From an uncultured Verrucomicrobiota bacterium (GTDB taxonomy: Bacteria > Verrucomicrobiota > Verrucomicrobiia > Limisphaerales > UBA9464), in NCBI GenBank assembly GCA_903916195.1, contig CAIWVP010000111.1:66530-130529 (forward strand): a stretch of 64,000 nucleotides of DNA, read 5' to 3'. The notes beneath the pieces are model-generated. The model was given only the letters and a program-made list of their open reading frames with translations, was not told the origin of the DNA and made no database searches. Shown here piece after piece: positions 26,568 to 35,530 of this stretch; positions within the stretch are counted from its first letter, which is position 1; each line of letters begins with the position of its first letter. Made by a program: the position numbers and the translations under genes.

Positions 26568-27869
26568 ATGAACTTCCCCGTGCTTTTCAAACGGTTGCTC
26601 GCGCTGTTCGCGTGCGCCGGGATGCTGACGTTCGCGTCGGCCCGACTGCTCGCCGCCGAGCATGCTCCCGCGGCGCCTGCCCATGGCGAGACCGTCGCCG
26701 CGGCCCATGATGCCGCCGGTCCCGTCGGGACCACTGCCCACCATGGCCACGCCGAGACCAAGGAACCGACGTTCCTTGAAGCAGCGCTCTACAGCTACCT
26801 GACCGCCTACATGTTCTGCCTGAGCATCGTGGTCGGCGCGTTTTTCCTGATCCACCTGCACTATCTTTTCGACGCCGGCTGGAGCGTCCCCATCCGACGC
26901 ATCAACGAGCAGCTTGCCAGCCTCATGCCGTACATGGGTGTCCTGTCGTTGCCGATCCTCGTGTTCGGACCGTCGATCTATCCTTGGATGAGCATCGACC
27001 CCGCGACCGACCACGCGTTGGACGTGAAGAAGATCCTCTTCAACCGGCCGACGTTCATCGGCGTGATCATCGTCTGCTTCGTGTTGTGGAGCTTCATGGC
27101 GCTGCGGTTCCGCCGCATGTCGGTCGCCCAGGACAAGGACGGTGCGGCGCAATGGACGCACAAGGCCCGCTTCCAGGCGGCTTGGGGCATCTACGTGCTG
27201 GCCTTTACCCTGACGGTCGCGGTGTTCCTGCTGATGAAGTCGCTGCAGCACCAGTTCTTCAGCACGATGTACGGCGTCTACTACTTCGCCGGCAGCATGT
27301 GGGTCACCTTGGCGACCGTGTACGGGATCATGCGGATCCTGGCCCATCGGGAGCTCAACGGCGTCATCTCAAAACAGACGATCCACTACATCGGCACGCT
27401 GTTCTTCGCCTTCACCGTCTTCTACGCGTACATCCACTTCTCGCAGTACTTCCTGATCTGGAATGCCGCCATCCCCGAGGAGACGTTCTGGTACGTGAAG
27501 CGTGAGGCGGGCAGTTGGTGGGAGGTCGGCCTCCTGATCCTGTTCGGCCATTTCATCGCGCCGTTCGTGGTCCTGCTCCGCATCGACACCAAGATGAACC
27601 TGCTCGTCATGGGCCCGATGATCGCTTGGGCCTGGCTCATGCACTACGTCGACATGACCTTCAACATCATGCCCGTTCTCTACCCCAACGGGTTGCACCT
27701 GACCTTGCTCGACCCGCTCTGCTGGTTCGGCATGGCCGGATTCCTCGGGTTCATCTTCTGGAAGAACTTCAAGACCGCCGCCGCCTTCCCGTTGAAGGAT
27801 CCCCGGTTGAAGGAAGCCATCACCCACCACGAGGTGCCGGCCCCGGGTGCGGCTGCTTCCCATCACTAA
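26568..27869 (+). CDS. actF: ACIII second NrfD-like membrane subunit (ActF)
   Basis: 433 aa with about ten membrane helices. The N-terminal region looks like a signal or first helix followed by a His/Ala-rich stretch (HAPAAPAHGET to HHGHAET). Conserved-looking segments include IPEETFWYVKREAGSWWEVG and MAWAWLMHYVDM-like helices. ActF is the paralogue of ActC and pairs with it in the membrane. It lies 7 nt after actE and 9 nt before the next small gene. Confidence 0.92.
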   Translation: MNFPVLFKRLLALFACAGMLTFASARLLAAEHAPAAPAHGETVAAAHDAAGPVGTTAHHGHAETKEPTFLEAALYSYLTAYMFCLSIVVGAFFLIHLHYLFDAGWSVPIRRINEQLASLMPYMGVLSLPILVFGPSIYPWMSIDPATDHALDVKKILFNRPTFIGVIIVCFVLWSFMALRFRRMSVAQDKDGAAQWTHKARFQAAWGIYVLAFTLTVAVFLLMKSLQHQFFSTMYGVYYFAGSMWVTLATVYGIMRILAHRELNGVISKQTIHYIGTLFFAFTVFYAYIHFSQYFLIWNAAIPEETFWYVKREAGSWWEVGLLILFGHFIAPFVVLLRIDTKMNLLVMGPMIAWAWLMHYVDMTFNIMPVLYPNGLHLTLLDPLCWFGMAGFLGFIFWKNFKTAAAFPLKDPRLKEAITHHEVPAPGAAASHH

Positions 27870-27878
27870 GCCACTTCT

Positions 27879-28241
27879 ATGAGCGACGAATCCTGCTGCT
27901 CTTCCGTCGGCGTCCGCGCATCGGCCGCGGTGCTCGGCGTGCTCGGTACCCTCGTGGTGCTGGGTGCGCTCGCCGTCTACCTCGTGCGGGTCAACCAGCC
28001 GGCGCCGGTCGGTTCCGCCCGCGCCGACGAGCGCAAGAAGACCTGGACCGATCTCCAGGCCGCCAACGTCGAGACCTTGGGCGGCTACGGCGTCGTCAAG
28101 GCCGACAACGGTATCTATCGCATCCCTGTCGCCAAGGCGATGGAGGTCACCGTCACCGAATGGAAGGATGGCAACGCCGCCGGACGGGCCAAGCTGATCC
28201 AACGTCTGGAAGAATCGCTGAAGAAGGCGACTTTCGAGTGA
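27879..28241 (+). CDS. Small membrane-anchored protein of the ACIII operon, family unrecognised
   Basis: 120 aa. After SDESCCSSVGVRASA there is one membrane helix (about residues 14-37) and a short soluble domain with KKTWTDLQAANVETLGGYGV and YRIPVAKAMEVTVTEWKDG. No cofactor motif is visible. In some ACIII operons a small subunit (ActG) follows ActF, but I cannot show this protein is homologous to it. Its placement between actF and a degenerate oxidase subunit suggests it belongs to the membrane complex. The two adjacent Cys near the N-terminus are unusual. Confidence 0.7.
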   Translation: MSDESCCSSVGVRASAAVLGVLGTLVVLGALAVYLVRVNQPAPVGSARADERKKTWTDLQAANVETLGGYGVVKADNGIYRIPVAKAMEVTVTEWKDGNAAGRAKLIQRLEESLKKATFE

Positions 28242-28260
28242 TCTTCGCGGAATCCGCCGC

Positions 28261-29694
28261 ATGAACCGACCTTCCCCAACCACCGCCTGCGCGAACCCAT
28301 CGTGTTGCGCGACCGGCCTTCCGGTGCTCTACCTGACCGGCGGAAGCATCCTCTGGCTGCTCGCCGGCCTCGGGCTGGCTCTTTTGGCTTCCCTGAAACA
28401 GCACCAACCTTGGCTGCTGGCCAGCTGTGAGTGGGTGACCTATGGACGGCTGGATGCCGCCTCGCGGACGGCTCTGGTCCACGGATTCTTCTCCCAGATG
28501 GGGCTCGGCCTCGGGCTCTGGCTGCTCGCCCGGACGGGCGGCACCCAGATCACCGCGCCGGGGATCGTCTTCATCGCCGGTCTGGTGTGGAACACGGTGC
28601 TGACCTTGGGAGTGGCCGGGATCCTGGTCGAAGGGCCTTCGGGCCGATCGTCCTTGGAGCTTCCGGGACAGCTGGTCACCGTGCTCACCGTGGTGTCGAC
28701 GCTGCTCTGTCTGCTCGGCTTCGCGACCTTCGCCAAGCGGTCCGAAGGTCCGACGGTGCCGACGCAATGGTTTGTCCTGGCCGCGTTGCTGGCGTTGCCG
28801 TTGTTCGCGATCACCTCGCAAGTGACCCTTTCGATTTTTCCGGAGCGTGGTGTGCTGCAAGCGGTGATCGATGGTTGGAACGGCCAAGGACTGTTGCTGC
28901 TGTGGTTGGCACCGCTCGCGCTGGCCTCGCTTTATTTTTACATCCCGGACATCGGCGGTCGTCCGCTGCGCTCTCCGGCTTTCGCGAAGCTCGGCTTCTG
29001 GGCTTGGGTCTTCTTCGCGAGCTGGACCGGAGCCTCCAATCTCGTCGGTGGACCGGTCCCGGCATGGATGGTCACCGTGAGCATCGCTGCGTCGGTGCTG
29101 CTGCTCATCCCGGTGGCGTTCATCAGCCTCAATCTCCACTTCGTCGCCCCGGTCTCCGCGCTCGGTCGTTCGACCGCGCTGCGGTTCGCGGCCCTTTCGG
29201 CCATCAGTTTCACCGTGGTCGGGATCTTGACCGCTCTCACGTCTCCGCGTTGCGCGCAGCAGGTGCTCGGGTTGACCCAGTTCCCCGTCGCTGTCCGCGA
29301 GTTGTTCTTGTTCGGTTTCGTCGGGCCTGCCCTGTTCGCCGGTTACTACGCGGTGGTTCCGAAGCTCGCCGGACGCGAGTTCCCGTGCCGGCTCTTGCCG
29401 GTGGCACACCTCGGCCTGACCGTCATCGGACTCGGCATCATGGTGTTCTCCTCCGGTGTCGGCGGATGGCTCCAAGGTTGGGCGTTGGCCGACGGCAAGG
29501 TCGGGTTCCCGGAAGTCGCCGCGCATCTCCAGATCTGGCTGAAACTGCATACGCTCGGGCTCGCGGTGTTCGCCTTTGGCCAGACCGCGGTGCTGGCGAA
29601 CTCGGTCTGGCTGCTGGTCGAGTGCCTGTTGCCGTTCGGCAAACCGGCCTTGGCCCTCTTCTCGGAAACGTCCCCGGCCGTCGCCGGGAAATGA
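28261..29694 (+). CDS. CcoN-like haem-copper oxidase subunit I homologue with all metal ligands replaced
   Basis: 477 aa with about 12 membrane helices. It aligns by eye with the CcoN half of the ccoNO product in this window. Every position that binds haem or copper in that protein is changed. H59 becomes S68 (TYGRLDAASRTALV), H206 becomes Q209 (WNGQG), H256-H257 become S259-N260 (WTGASN), and H344 and H346 become V345 and E347 (PVAVRELFLFGF). Flanking residues such as TYGRL, W-x-G and YxxVPKL remain recognisable. It therefore cannot carry the usual haem b, haem b3 and CuB. It is followed directly by a CcoO-like cytochrome, and the pair closes the ACIII operon. The role is unknown; a structural or electron-transfer subunit is possible. 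Confidence 0.8.
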   Translation: MNRPSPTTACANPSCCATGLPVLYLTGGSILWLLAGLGLALLASLKQHQPWLLASCEWVTYGRLDAASRTALVHGFFSQMGLGLGLWLLARTGGTQITAPGIVFIAGLVWNTVLTLGVAGILVEGPSGRSSLELPGQLVTVLTVVSTLLCLLGFATFAKRSEGPTVPTQWFVLAALLALPLFAITSQVTLSIFPERGVLQAVIDGWNGQGLLLLWLAPLALASLYFYIPDIGGRPLRSPAFAKLGFWAWVFFASWTGASNLVGGPVPAWMVTVSIAASVLLLIPVAFISLNLHFVAPVSALGRSTALRFAALSAISFTVVGILTALTSPRCAQQVLGLTQFPVAVRELFLFGFVGPALFAGYYAVVPKLAGREFPCRLLPVAHLGLTVIGLGIMVFSSGVGGWLQGWALADGKVGFPEVAAHLQIWLKLHTLGLAVFAFGQTAVLANSVWLLVECLLPFGKPALALFSETSPAVAGK

Positions 29695-29698
29695 AGCG

Positions 29699-30355
29699 AT
29701 GAACCACGGCCCTGTCCTTTTCCTCGGTCTGGTCACGACGCTGGTCGCGTCGTGGACCGGGTTCGTCGCGCTGCCACATCGTCAACTCGGCGCCTTGCAG
29801 CCCGATATCAGCACCAATGCCGCAGGTGCGATCGTGGCCTATCCCGCGGCCCGCAGCGGTGAAGCCGCCCAAGGCGCGGAGGTCTACCGTTCGCTGGGTT
29901 GCGTCGCCTGCCATACCCAGCAGGTCCGTCCCGAGAACGGCGGCGGCGACATCGCTCGCGGCTGGGGAAAGCGTCGCACCGTCGCCCGCGACCATCTCTT
30001 CGATCCGACCGTCCTGCTCGGCAGCAGTCGCTTGGGCCCCGACTTGGCGAACTACGGCGAACGCCTCGGTACGAACGCGTTCCCGCTGGTCCGTCTCTAT
30101 CATCCGTCATCGGCCGCGACCCACTCGACCTGTGCGCCGGTGCCGTTCCTTTTCGAGCAACGTCCGATCCGCAGCAGCGGATCTTCGCCTGAGGCCTTGG
30201 TGCTGAAGGGAACCGCGGCACCGCCGGTCGGATCCGAGGTCGTGCCGACGTTGCGCGCCCGGCAGCTCGCGGCCTATCTCCGCAGCCTGGGCACGTCCGT
30301 GGAATTGCCGGAAGCACTGCTGCCGCAGGTCGAAGACGCCAACGCCCCGAAATGA
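29699..30355 (+). CDS. CcoO-like mono-haem cytochrome c
   Basis: 218 aa. An N-terminal membrane helix (VLFLGLVTTLVASWTGFVAL) precedes a haem site CVACH at 68-72 followed by TQQVRPENGG. The spacing and the QxxRP after the haem match CcoO, where the motif in this window's own oxidase is CVGCHSQMIRPF. GPDLANYGERLGTNAFPLVRLYHP also resembles CcoO. It starts 4 nt after the CcoN-like gene and overlaps the next gene as ATGA. It probably pairs with the ligand-less CcoN-like protein. Confidence 0.85.
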   Translation: MNHGPVLFLGLVTTLVASWTGFVALPHRQLGALQPDISTNAAGAIVAYPAARSGEAAQGAEVYRSLGCVACHTQQVRPENGGGDIARGWGKRRTVARDHLFDPTVLLGSSRLGPDLANYGERLGTNAFPLVRLYHPSSAATHSTCAPVPFLFEQRPIRSSGSSPEALVLKGTAAPPVGSEVVPTLRARQLAAYLRSLGTSVELPEALLPQVEDANAPK

Positions 30356-31092
30356 GCGCCGACGCCAAACATTCTTCTCCGAGCCGAAGCTCCCGGTCCG
30401 AACGCGGTTCCGGCCTCATCGAGACCGTCGTGCTGCTCGGCAGCACGGTGCTGCTCGTATGGGGCGGACTCTACGTGGGCAGCTACAGCGGCCGATTCGA
30501 CGCCTCCGAGTTCAGCGAGGTCCCGCACGGCCGGCCGACGAAACCGGTGGCCGTCTCAGCGGACCCGAACGCGGCGGTGTTGAAGGCGGGGCTCAAGGGG
30601 TACAACAACACCTGCGTCGCTTGCCATCAGGCCGACGGCAACGGCAATCCTTCGCTCAATATCCCGCCGCTCGCCGGATCCGATTGGGTCTTGGCCGACG
30701 CGCCGAACCGGATCGTCCGCATCGTGCTCCATGGCTTGGGTGGTCCAGTGAAGGTAAAAGACACCGTGTGGAGCGGTGGAGCGATGAACCCGTGGCTCAA
30801 GACCGCGGACAATCCTGCCGGACTGACGCCGGATGAGATCGCGGCGACATTGAGCTATGTCCGCAACAGCTGGGGCAACAAGGCCAGCTTGGTGTCGACT
30901 GAACAGGTCGCGGCCATCCTGAAGGAGACCGAGAAGCGTTCGGATCCGTGGACAGAGCAAGAGCTTCTCAAGGTACCGCTGGCCGCCGGAGCCCCCGCCA
31001 TGGCGGCACTCACTCCGGACCAGCTGAAGCTCGCCCTCAAGGCGCTTCCCGCCGACGCGCTCGAGGCGCTGCTCAAAGACGTCAAGAAGTGA
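30352..31092 (+). CDS. Membrane-anchored cytochrome c with C-terminal extension
   Basis: 246 aa. A membrane helix lies at about residues 22-42, with an unusually long polar N-terminus before it. Then comes one c-type haem domain with CVACH at 88-92 and GGAMNPWLKTADNPAGL, which supplies a likely Met ligand. About 60 residues after the haem fold are helical and rich in Ala/Leu/Lys with no motif. It is placed like CcoP after a CcoN/CcoO-like pair, which makes the last three genes a copy of a cbb3 gene order. The ATG overlaps the preceding stop. Confidence 0.85.
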   Translation: MSADAKHSSPSRSSRSERGSGLIETVVLLGSTVLLVWGGLYVGSYSGRFDASEFSEVPHGRPTKPVAVSADPNAAVLKAGLKGYNNTCVACHQADGNGNPSLNIPPLAGSDWVLADAPNRIVRIVLHGLGGPVKVKDTVWSGGAMNPWLKTADNPAGLTPDEIAATLSYVRNSWGNKASLVSTEQVAAILKETEKRSDPWTEQELLKVPLAAGAPAMAALTPDQLKLALKALPADALEALLKDVKK

Positions 31093-31291
31093 CGTCGAGC
31101 GGTCGACCGGGAATCCGAGTTCGACGCCGCCGACGCTTGCCGGAAGTACGGCCCCTCTGACCCGTCTCCCTCGACCTCGATTTGGGTCGGCGATAGGCGG
31201 GCTGACCTAGTTCCGCGACATCAGCGAGACTCCTGTCCCAGCTGGCGCTTGCTCGACCGGCTTTCCGCTGCTCTTGTCCGAGGCAACGAGC
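31093..31291. other. Intergenic region after the ACIII operon
   Basis: About 200 nt between the last cytochrome gene and the M16 peptidase gene. I see no strong hairpin with a T-run, no tRNA and no plausible small gene. The promoter of the peptidase pair should lie here. Confidence 0.4.
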
Positions 31292-33028
31292 ATGAAACGA
31301 CACCTCCTCCTGCCGCTCGCGCTGGTCGCCGCCGCGCTGCCCGCCTTCGCCCAGCAGATTCCCGTCGTCGAGAAGCTGCTGCCCAACGGGTTCAAGCTCC
31401 TCCTGGTCGAGCGCCACGAGGAGCCGCGCATCGCCGGCGGATGGGTCGCCCACGTCGGTAGCGCCAACGAGCGCCCTGGCATCACCGGTATCGCGCATCT
31501 CTTTGAGCACATGATGTTCAAGGGCACGCCGACGCTCGGCACCAAGGACGCCCAGCGCGACCTGGAGATCATCGCGGAGCAAGAGAGCATCCGTGACGGG
31601 ATGCGGGCCGAGGAGGCCCGGATGCGCGATGCCTGGCGCCGAGGCGAGCTCGAGGACGTGGCCCGGCCGGAATCGAAGACCGAGCGGTGGAAGGAGCTGG
31701 AGGCGGATTTCAAGAAGCTGATCGACGAGCAGCGCGGGTTGCTCGTGAAGAACGAGTTCGACCGCATCTACACGACGGCCGGCGCGTCGGGCATGAACGC
31801 CTTCACCACGGAGGACATGACCGGCTACTTCATCAACGTCCCGGCGAACAAGCTGGAACTGTGGGCGTGGATGGAGAGCGAGCGGTTGTTGCGCCCGGTC
31901 TTCCGCGAGTTCTACGCCGAGCGCGACGTGGTGTTCGAGGAGCGCCGCATGCGCACCGAATCGACGCCGCTCGGGAAGTTTGCCGAGCAGTTCAACTCGA
32001 TGTTCTGGCAGGCCCATCCTTACCATTGGCCGGTCATCGGTTGGCCGAGCGACATCCCGGCCATCTCCAAGAAGCAGGCCGACGAGTTCTACGCGCTCTA
32101 TTACCAACCGCAGAACATCACCCTCATCCTCGTCGGCGACTTCAAGGCGGACGAGGCCGAGGCGATGGTGCGCCGGTATTTCGGTCGCATCCCGAAGGGC
32201 ACGCAGCCGGCGCCCGACGTCGGCACGCTCGAGCCGCCCCAGCTCGCCGAGAAACGGATGGATGCCGAGGCGGAGACGAATCCGCAGGTGGACGTCCTCT
32301 GGCACACGGTCGGCTTCGGCCACAAGGACAGCTACCCGTTGGACGTCCTGCAGCAGCTGCTCTCCACCCGCACCGGCCGCCTCTACAAAGGGCTCGTGCT
32401 GGGACGCGAGGTGGCGACCGACACCAGCGCGCAGCAGAACTCGCAGAAATGGGGCGGCGCCTTCGACATCAGCGGCGAGGCGAAGGACGGCAAGACGCCG
32501 GCAGACGTCGAGTCGGCGATCTACGAGGAGCTGGAGAAGCTGAAGGCGGAGCCGGTCCCGAGCGAGGAGTTGCAGAAGGTGAAGAACCAGTTCGCCGCGG
32601 CGGAGTACCGCAAGCTCTCGGCGAACATGCCGATCTTCCAGCAGGTGCTCTTCAACGAAGGCCTCGGCGGCTGGCGCGAGGTCAACGAGGGCGGGCCGAA
32701 GATCCAGGCCGTCACCGCGGAGGACGTGCAGCGGGTGGTGAAGAAGTACTTCACCAAGGAGAACCGCGCGGTCGCCACCTACAACCGCAAGGCCGGCACC
32801 GGAGCGAAGGACGAGGACCCCGACCTCGTCGGCCTGGGCGCGGAGCAGAAGCCCGTCGTCCGGCGCATCGCCGAATCGCTGAAAGGCGAGACCGACGCGG
32901 CGAAGCTCAAGGAGACCGCCGCCAAGATGGAGGCGCAGGCCGCCACCGGCGACCCGAAGAAACAGCAGCTCCAGAAACTCATCTTGAAGAAGGTCCGGCA
33001 ACGCATCGCGGAGCTGGAGAAGAAGTGA
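31292..33028 (+). CDS. M16-family zinc peptidase, active subunit
   Basis: 578 aa starting with a signal peptide (MKRHLLLPLALVAAALPAFA). The inverse zinc motif HxxEH is at H69-L-F-E-H73, followed by MMFKGT. An insertion of about 60 mostly helical charged residues separates this from the second half of the domain (GASGMNAFTTEDMTGYFINV). A second M16 lobe includes YALYYQPQNITLILVGDF. The last 80 residues are rich in Lys/Ala/Glu. Such secreted or periplasmic peptidases usually work with an inactive partner, which is the next gene, 12 nt away. Confidence 0.9.
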   Translation: MKRHLLLPLALVAAALPAFAQQIPVVEKLLPNGFKLLLVERHEEPRIAGGWVAHVGSANERPGITGIAHLFEHMMFKGTPTLGTKDAQRDLEIIAEQESIRDGMRAEEARMRDAWRRGELEDVARPESKTERWKELEADFKKLIDEQRGLLVKNEFDRIYTTAGASGMNAFTTEDMTGYFINVPANKLELWAWMESERLLRPVFREFYAERDVVFEERRMRTESTPLGKFAEQFNSMFWQAHPYHWPVIGWPSDIPAISKKQADEFYALYYQPQNITLILVGDFKADEAEAMVRRYFGRIPKGTQPAPDVGTLEPPQLAEKRMDAEAETNPQVDVLWHTVGFGHKDSYPLDVLQQLLSTRTGRLYKGLVLGREVATDTSAQQNSQKWGGAFDISGEAKDGKTPADVESAIYEELEKLKAEPVPSEELQKVKNQFAAAEYRKLSANMPIFQQVLFNEGLGGWREVNEGGPKIQAVTAEDVQRVVKKYFTKENRAVATYNRKAGTGAKDEDPDLVGLGAEQKPVVRRIAESLKGETDAAKLKETAAKMEAQAATGDPKKQQLQKLILKKVRQRIAELEKK

Positions 33029-33043
33029 ACCGCTGAACGCGTG

Positions 33044-34549
33044 ATGAACATGAACCCGAGGATCCTTTCTCTCGCCGCGGTGCTGGTCGCCTTGTCGCCC
33101 GCCTTCGCCGCCGACATCCCCGACCGGCCGGAGAAGCTCCGCTTCCCGCCGCTCACCTTCGAGCCGCCGAGCGCCGCACAGTCCCGCGTGCCGCTCAAGG
33201 CCGGGCCGGTCGCCTACGTGGTGCCCGACCGCACGTTGCCGCTCGTGAACATCAGCATCCTCGTCCGGACGGGGAACTACCTCGACCCGCAGGGCCGCGA
33301 GGGCGTCGCGGAGTTCACCGGTTATCTCCTGACCCGCGGGGGCACGAAGTCGAAGACCGCCGAGGAGCTCGAGGAGCGCCTCGCTTTCCTCGCCGCGGGC
33401 CTCGGTTCGGGCGTGGGCGACGACCAGGGCAGCGTCAACCTGAACCTGCTCTCGAAGGATCTGCCCGAAGGCCTCGCTCTCCTCCGCGAGGTGCTCACCG
33501 CGCCGCGCTTCCAGCAGGACAAGCTCGAGCTCTACCGCCAGCAGAACCTCCAGGCGATGAAGCAGCGGAACGACGATTCCACCGCGATCGAGGGCCGCGA
33601 GAAGGAGATGCTCGCCTACGGCACGAACTTCTGGGCCTGCCGCTACACCACCCAGAAGAGCGTCGCCTCGATCACGGCCGACGACCTGCGTGCCTTCCAC
33701 CAGCGGTGGTTCCATCCGGCGAACTTCGTCGTCGCCGTGAGCGGCGATTTCGACCGCGCCGACATGGTGGCGAAACTGGAGGCGCTCTTCGCCGATTGGC
33801 CCTCCCAGGGCGAGGTCCCGCCGCCGGTCCCGACCGACATCGCGATGGCCGAGCCCGGTGTCTACATGGTCGACAAGGACGTGAACCAGGGCCGCGTCTC
33901 GGTGCTGCTGCCCGGCGTGCACCGCGACGACCCCGACATGCCGGCGGTGATGGTGATGAACGACATCCTCGGCGGCGGCGGCTTCACCTCCCGCATCATG
34001 AACCGCGTGCGGTCCGATGAAGGCCTCGCCTACGGCGCCGGCAGCGCGTTCCCGGCCGGCGTGCACTACCCGCTCGCCTTCCAGGCCGGCTTCGCCTCGA
34101 AGTCCGCGACCGTCGCCTATGCGACCAGCATCGTGCTCGAGGAGATGAACCGCATCAGCTCCACGCCGGTGAGCGACCAGGAGCTGGACACGGCGAAGCG
34201 CTCCTTCATCGACACCTTCCCGGAGAACTTCAACACCAAGGGCAAGGTCGCCGGGTTGTTTGCGCGCGAGGAGTTCACCGGCCGCTACGCGAAGAAGCCC
34301 GATCACTTCGCCCAATGGCGCGGCCGCATCGAGGCCGTGACCAAGGCGGACGTGCAGCGCGTCGCCCAGAAGCATCTGCATCCGGAGAAGGCGGTCATCC
34401 TCGTCGTCGGCCAGAAAGAAGAGATCCTCAAGGGGAATCCCGGTCATCCCGTCGAGCTCAAGCAGTTGGCGAGCGGCCGGTTGACCGAGCTGCCGCTCCG
34501 CGACCCGCTCACGATGGAGCCGATGCCCAAGCAGAAGGCGGAGAAGTAG
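33044..34549 (+). CDS. M16-family peptidase-like protein, inactive partner
   Basis: 501 aa from the ATG at 33044; a GTG at 33041 and an ATG at 33050 are equally possible. A signal peptide is present (ILSLAAVLVALSPAFA). The position of HxxEH is occupied by GVAEFTGYLLTRGGT, so no zinc site is present. The Arg-Tyr motif of non-catalytic M16 subunits is present in SRIMNRVRSDEGLAYGAGS. It probably forms a heterodimer with the preceding peptidase in the periplasm. Confidence 0.88.
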   Translation: MNMNPRILSLAAVLVALSPAFAADIPDRPEKLRFPPLTFEPPSAAQSRVPLKAGPVAYVVPDRTLPLVNISILVRTGNYLDPQGREGVAEFTGYLLTRGGTKSKTAEELEERLAFLAAGLGSGVGDDQGSVNLNLLSKDLPEGLALLREVLTAPRFQQDKLELYRQQNLQAMKQRNDDSTAIEGREKEMLAYGTNFWACRYTTQKSVASITADDLRAFHQRWFHPANFVVAVSGDFDRADMVAKLEALFADWPSQGEVPPPVPTDIAMAEPGVYMVDKDVNQGRVSVLLPGVHRDDPDMPAVMVMNDILGGGGFTSRIMNRVRSDEGLAYGAGSAFPAGVHYPLAFQAGFASKSATVAYATSIVLEEMNRISSTPVSDQELDTAKRSFIDTFPENFNTKGKVAGLFAREEFTGRYAKKPDHFAQWRGRIEAVTKADVQRVAQKHLHPEKAVILVVGQKEEILKGNPGHPVELKQLASGRLTELPLRDPLTMEPMPKQKAEK

Positions 34550-34639
34550 GGGGCGACCGCCGAGTTCGGATTGGATCGACCGCATGGACCGGGAAGAAGT
34601 CGGCCATCCGTTCCATACTCGGATGATCGGGCCGGGGCA

Positions 34640-35428
34640 TCAGGCCCTTGTTCCCAGCGGCAGGTCGGCGAGGAGCAGCGCCTCGGCGTCCGCGCCGTAC
34701 GGGCCGGTGAGCGCCGGCTCTCCGTCGGGTCCGACCAGCAGCGAATTGCCGATGCAGCAGCGTCCTGTCCACGGACCGCCGGTGATCGGACCGACGTTGC
34801 TCACGCCGGCGATCCACAGGCCGAAGTCCCGCGCGACCGGACCGTAGTTGTCCCGCCACAATTGGCCGTAGGGTTCGCGGGCGTTGTCATGGTCGACGGG
34901 CACGGCCCACGCGCAGGGTGAGAGGATGAGCTCCGCGCCCATCAAACCGAGGGTGCGGCCGACGACCTGACCGGGTGCGAAGGCGTCCGCACAGATCATC
35001 ACGCCGATCCGGCCGAACGGCGTCTCGGCGACCCCGAGCCGGTCGCCGCGTGCGTAGAAGGCGCGGCCGATCTCCAGTTCGTTGAGCTTGCGATGATGCA
35101 GCAGCAGGGCGCCGTCGGGGCCGATGAGCACGGCGGCGTTGAAGACCTTCCCGTCGGCAAGCTCGGTCGATCCGGCACAGACGAACAGACCGTGGCGCGC
35201 CGCCGCGTCCCGCAACCGTTCGAACGGCCCGCCGCCGGGGACCGGTTCCGCGTCGGTGAGCGCCGAGGGATGCGTCCAGCCGAGATCGAGCGCCTCGGGC
35301 AGCACGATGATCTGCGCGCCGGCCGCCGCGGCTTCGGCGATGCGGGCGCAGGCGCGGGTGAGATTGGCGTCCTTGCGGCCGCCTTCCACGAGCATCTGGG
35401 CCATGGCGAGCCGCACGGGTGAAGGCAT
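34640..35428 (-). CDS. Carbon-nitrogen hydrolase (nitrilase superfamily)
   Basis: 262 aa. The Glu-Lys-Cys triad is visible: E in IIVLPEALDLGW, K in LLHHRKLNELE, and C in GVMICADAF. These fit aliphatic amidases and N-carbamoyl hydrolases of the nitrilase superfamily. The substrate cannot be assigned. The protein has no signal peptide and should be cytoplasmic. The ATG at 35428 is chosen; the open frame continues upstream into the region used by the divergent transporter gene. Its start is about 100 nt from that of the MFS gene. Confidence 0.85.
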   Translation of the reverse strand: MPSPVRLAMAQMLVEGGRKDANLTRACARIAEAAAAGAQIIVLPEALDLGWTHPSALTDAEPVPGGGPFERLRDAAARHGLFVCAGSTELADGKVFNAAVLIGPDGALLLHHRKLNELEIGRAFYARGDRLGVAETPFGRIGVMICADAFAPGQVVGRTLGLMGAELILSPCAWAVPVDHDNAREPYGQLWRDNYGPVARDFGLWIAGVSNVGPITGGPWTGRCCIGNSLLVGPDGEPALTGPYGADAEALLLADLPLGTRA

Positions 35429-35530
35429 GGCGGAGCGTCGGCCGCCGGACCTCCGGACGGCAAGCTCGCGACGGGATCGGTGGCGGCTGCGCGGTTGCGC
35501 CGACCGCGGCGCGGCCCACACTGGACGCGC

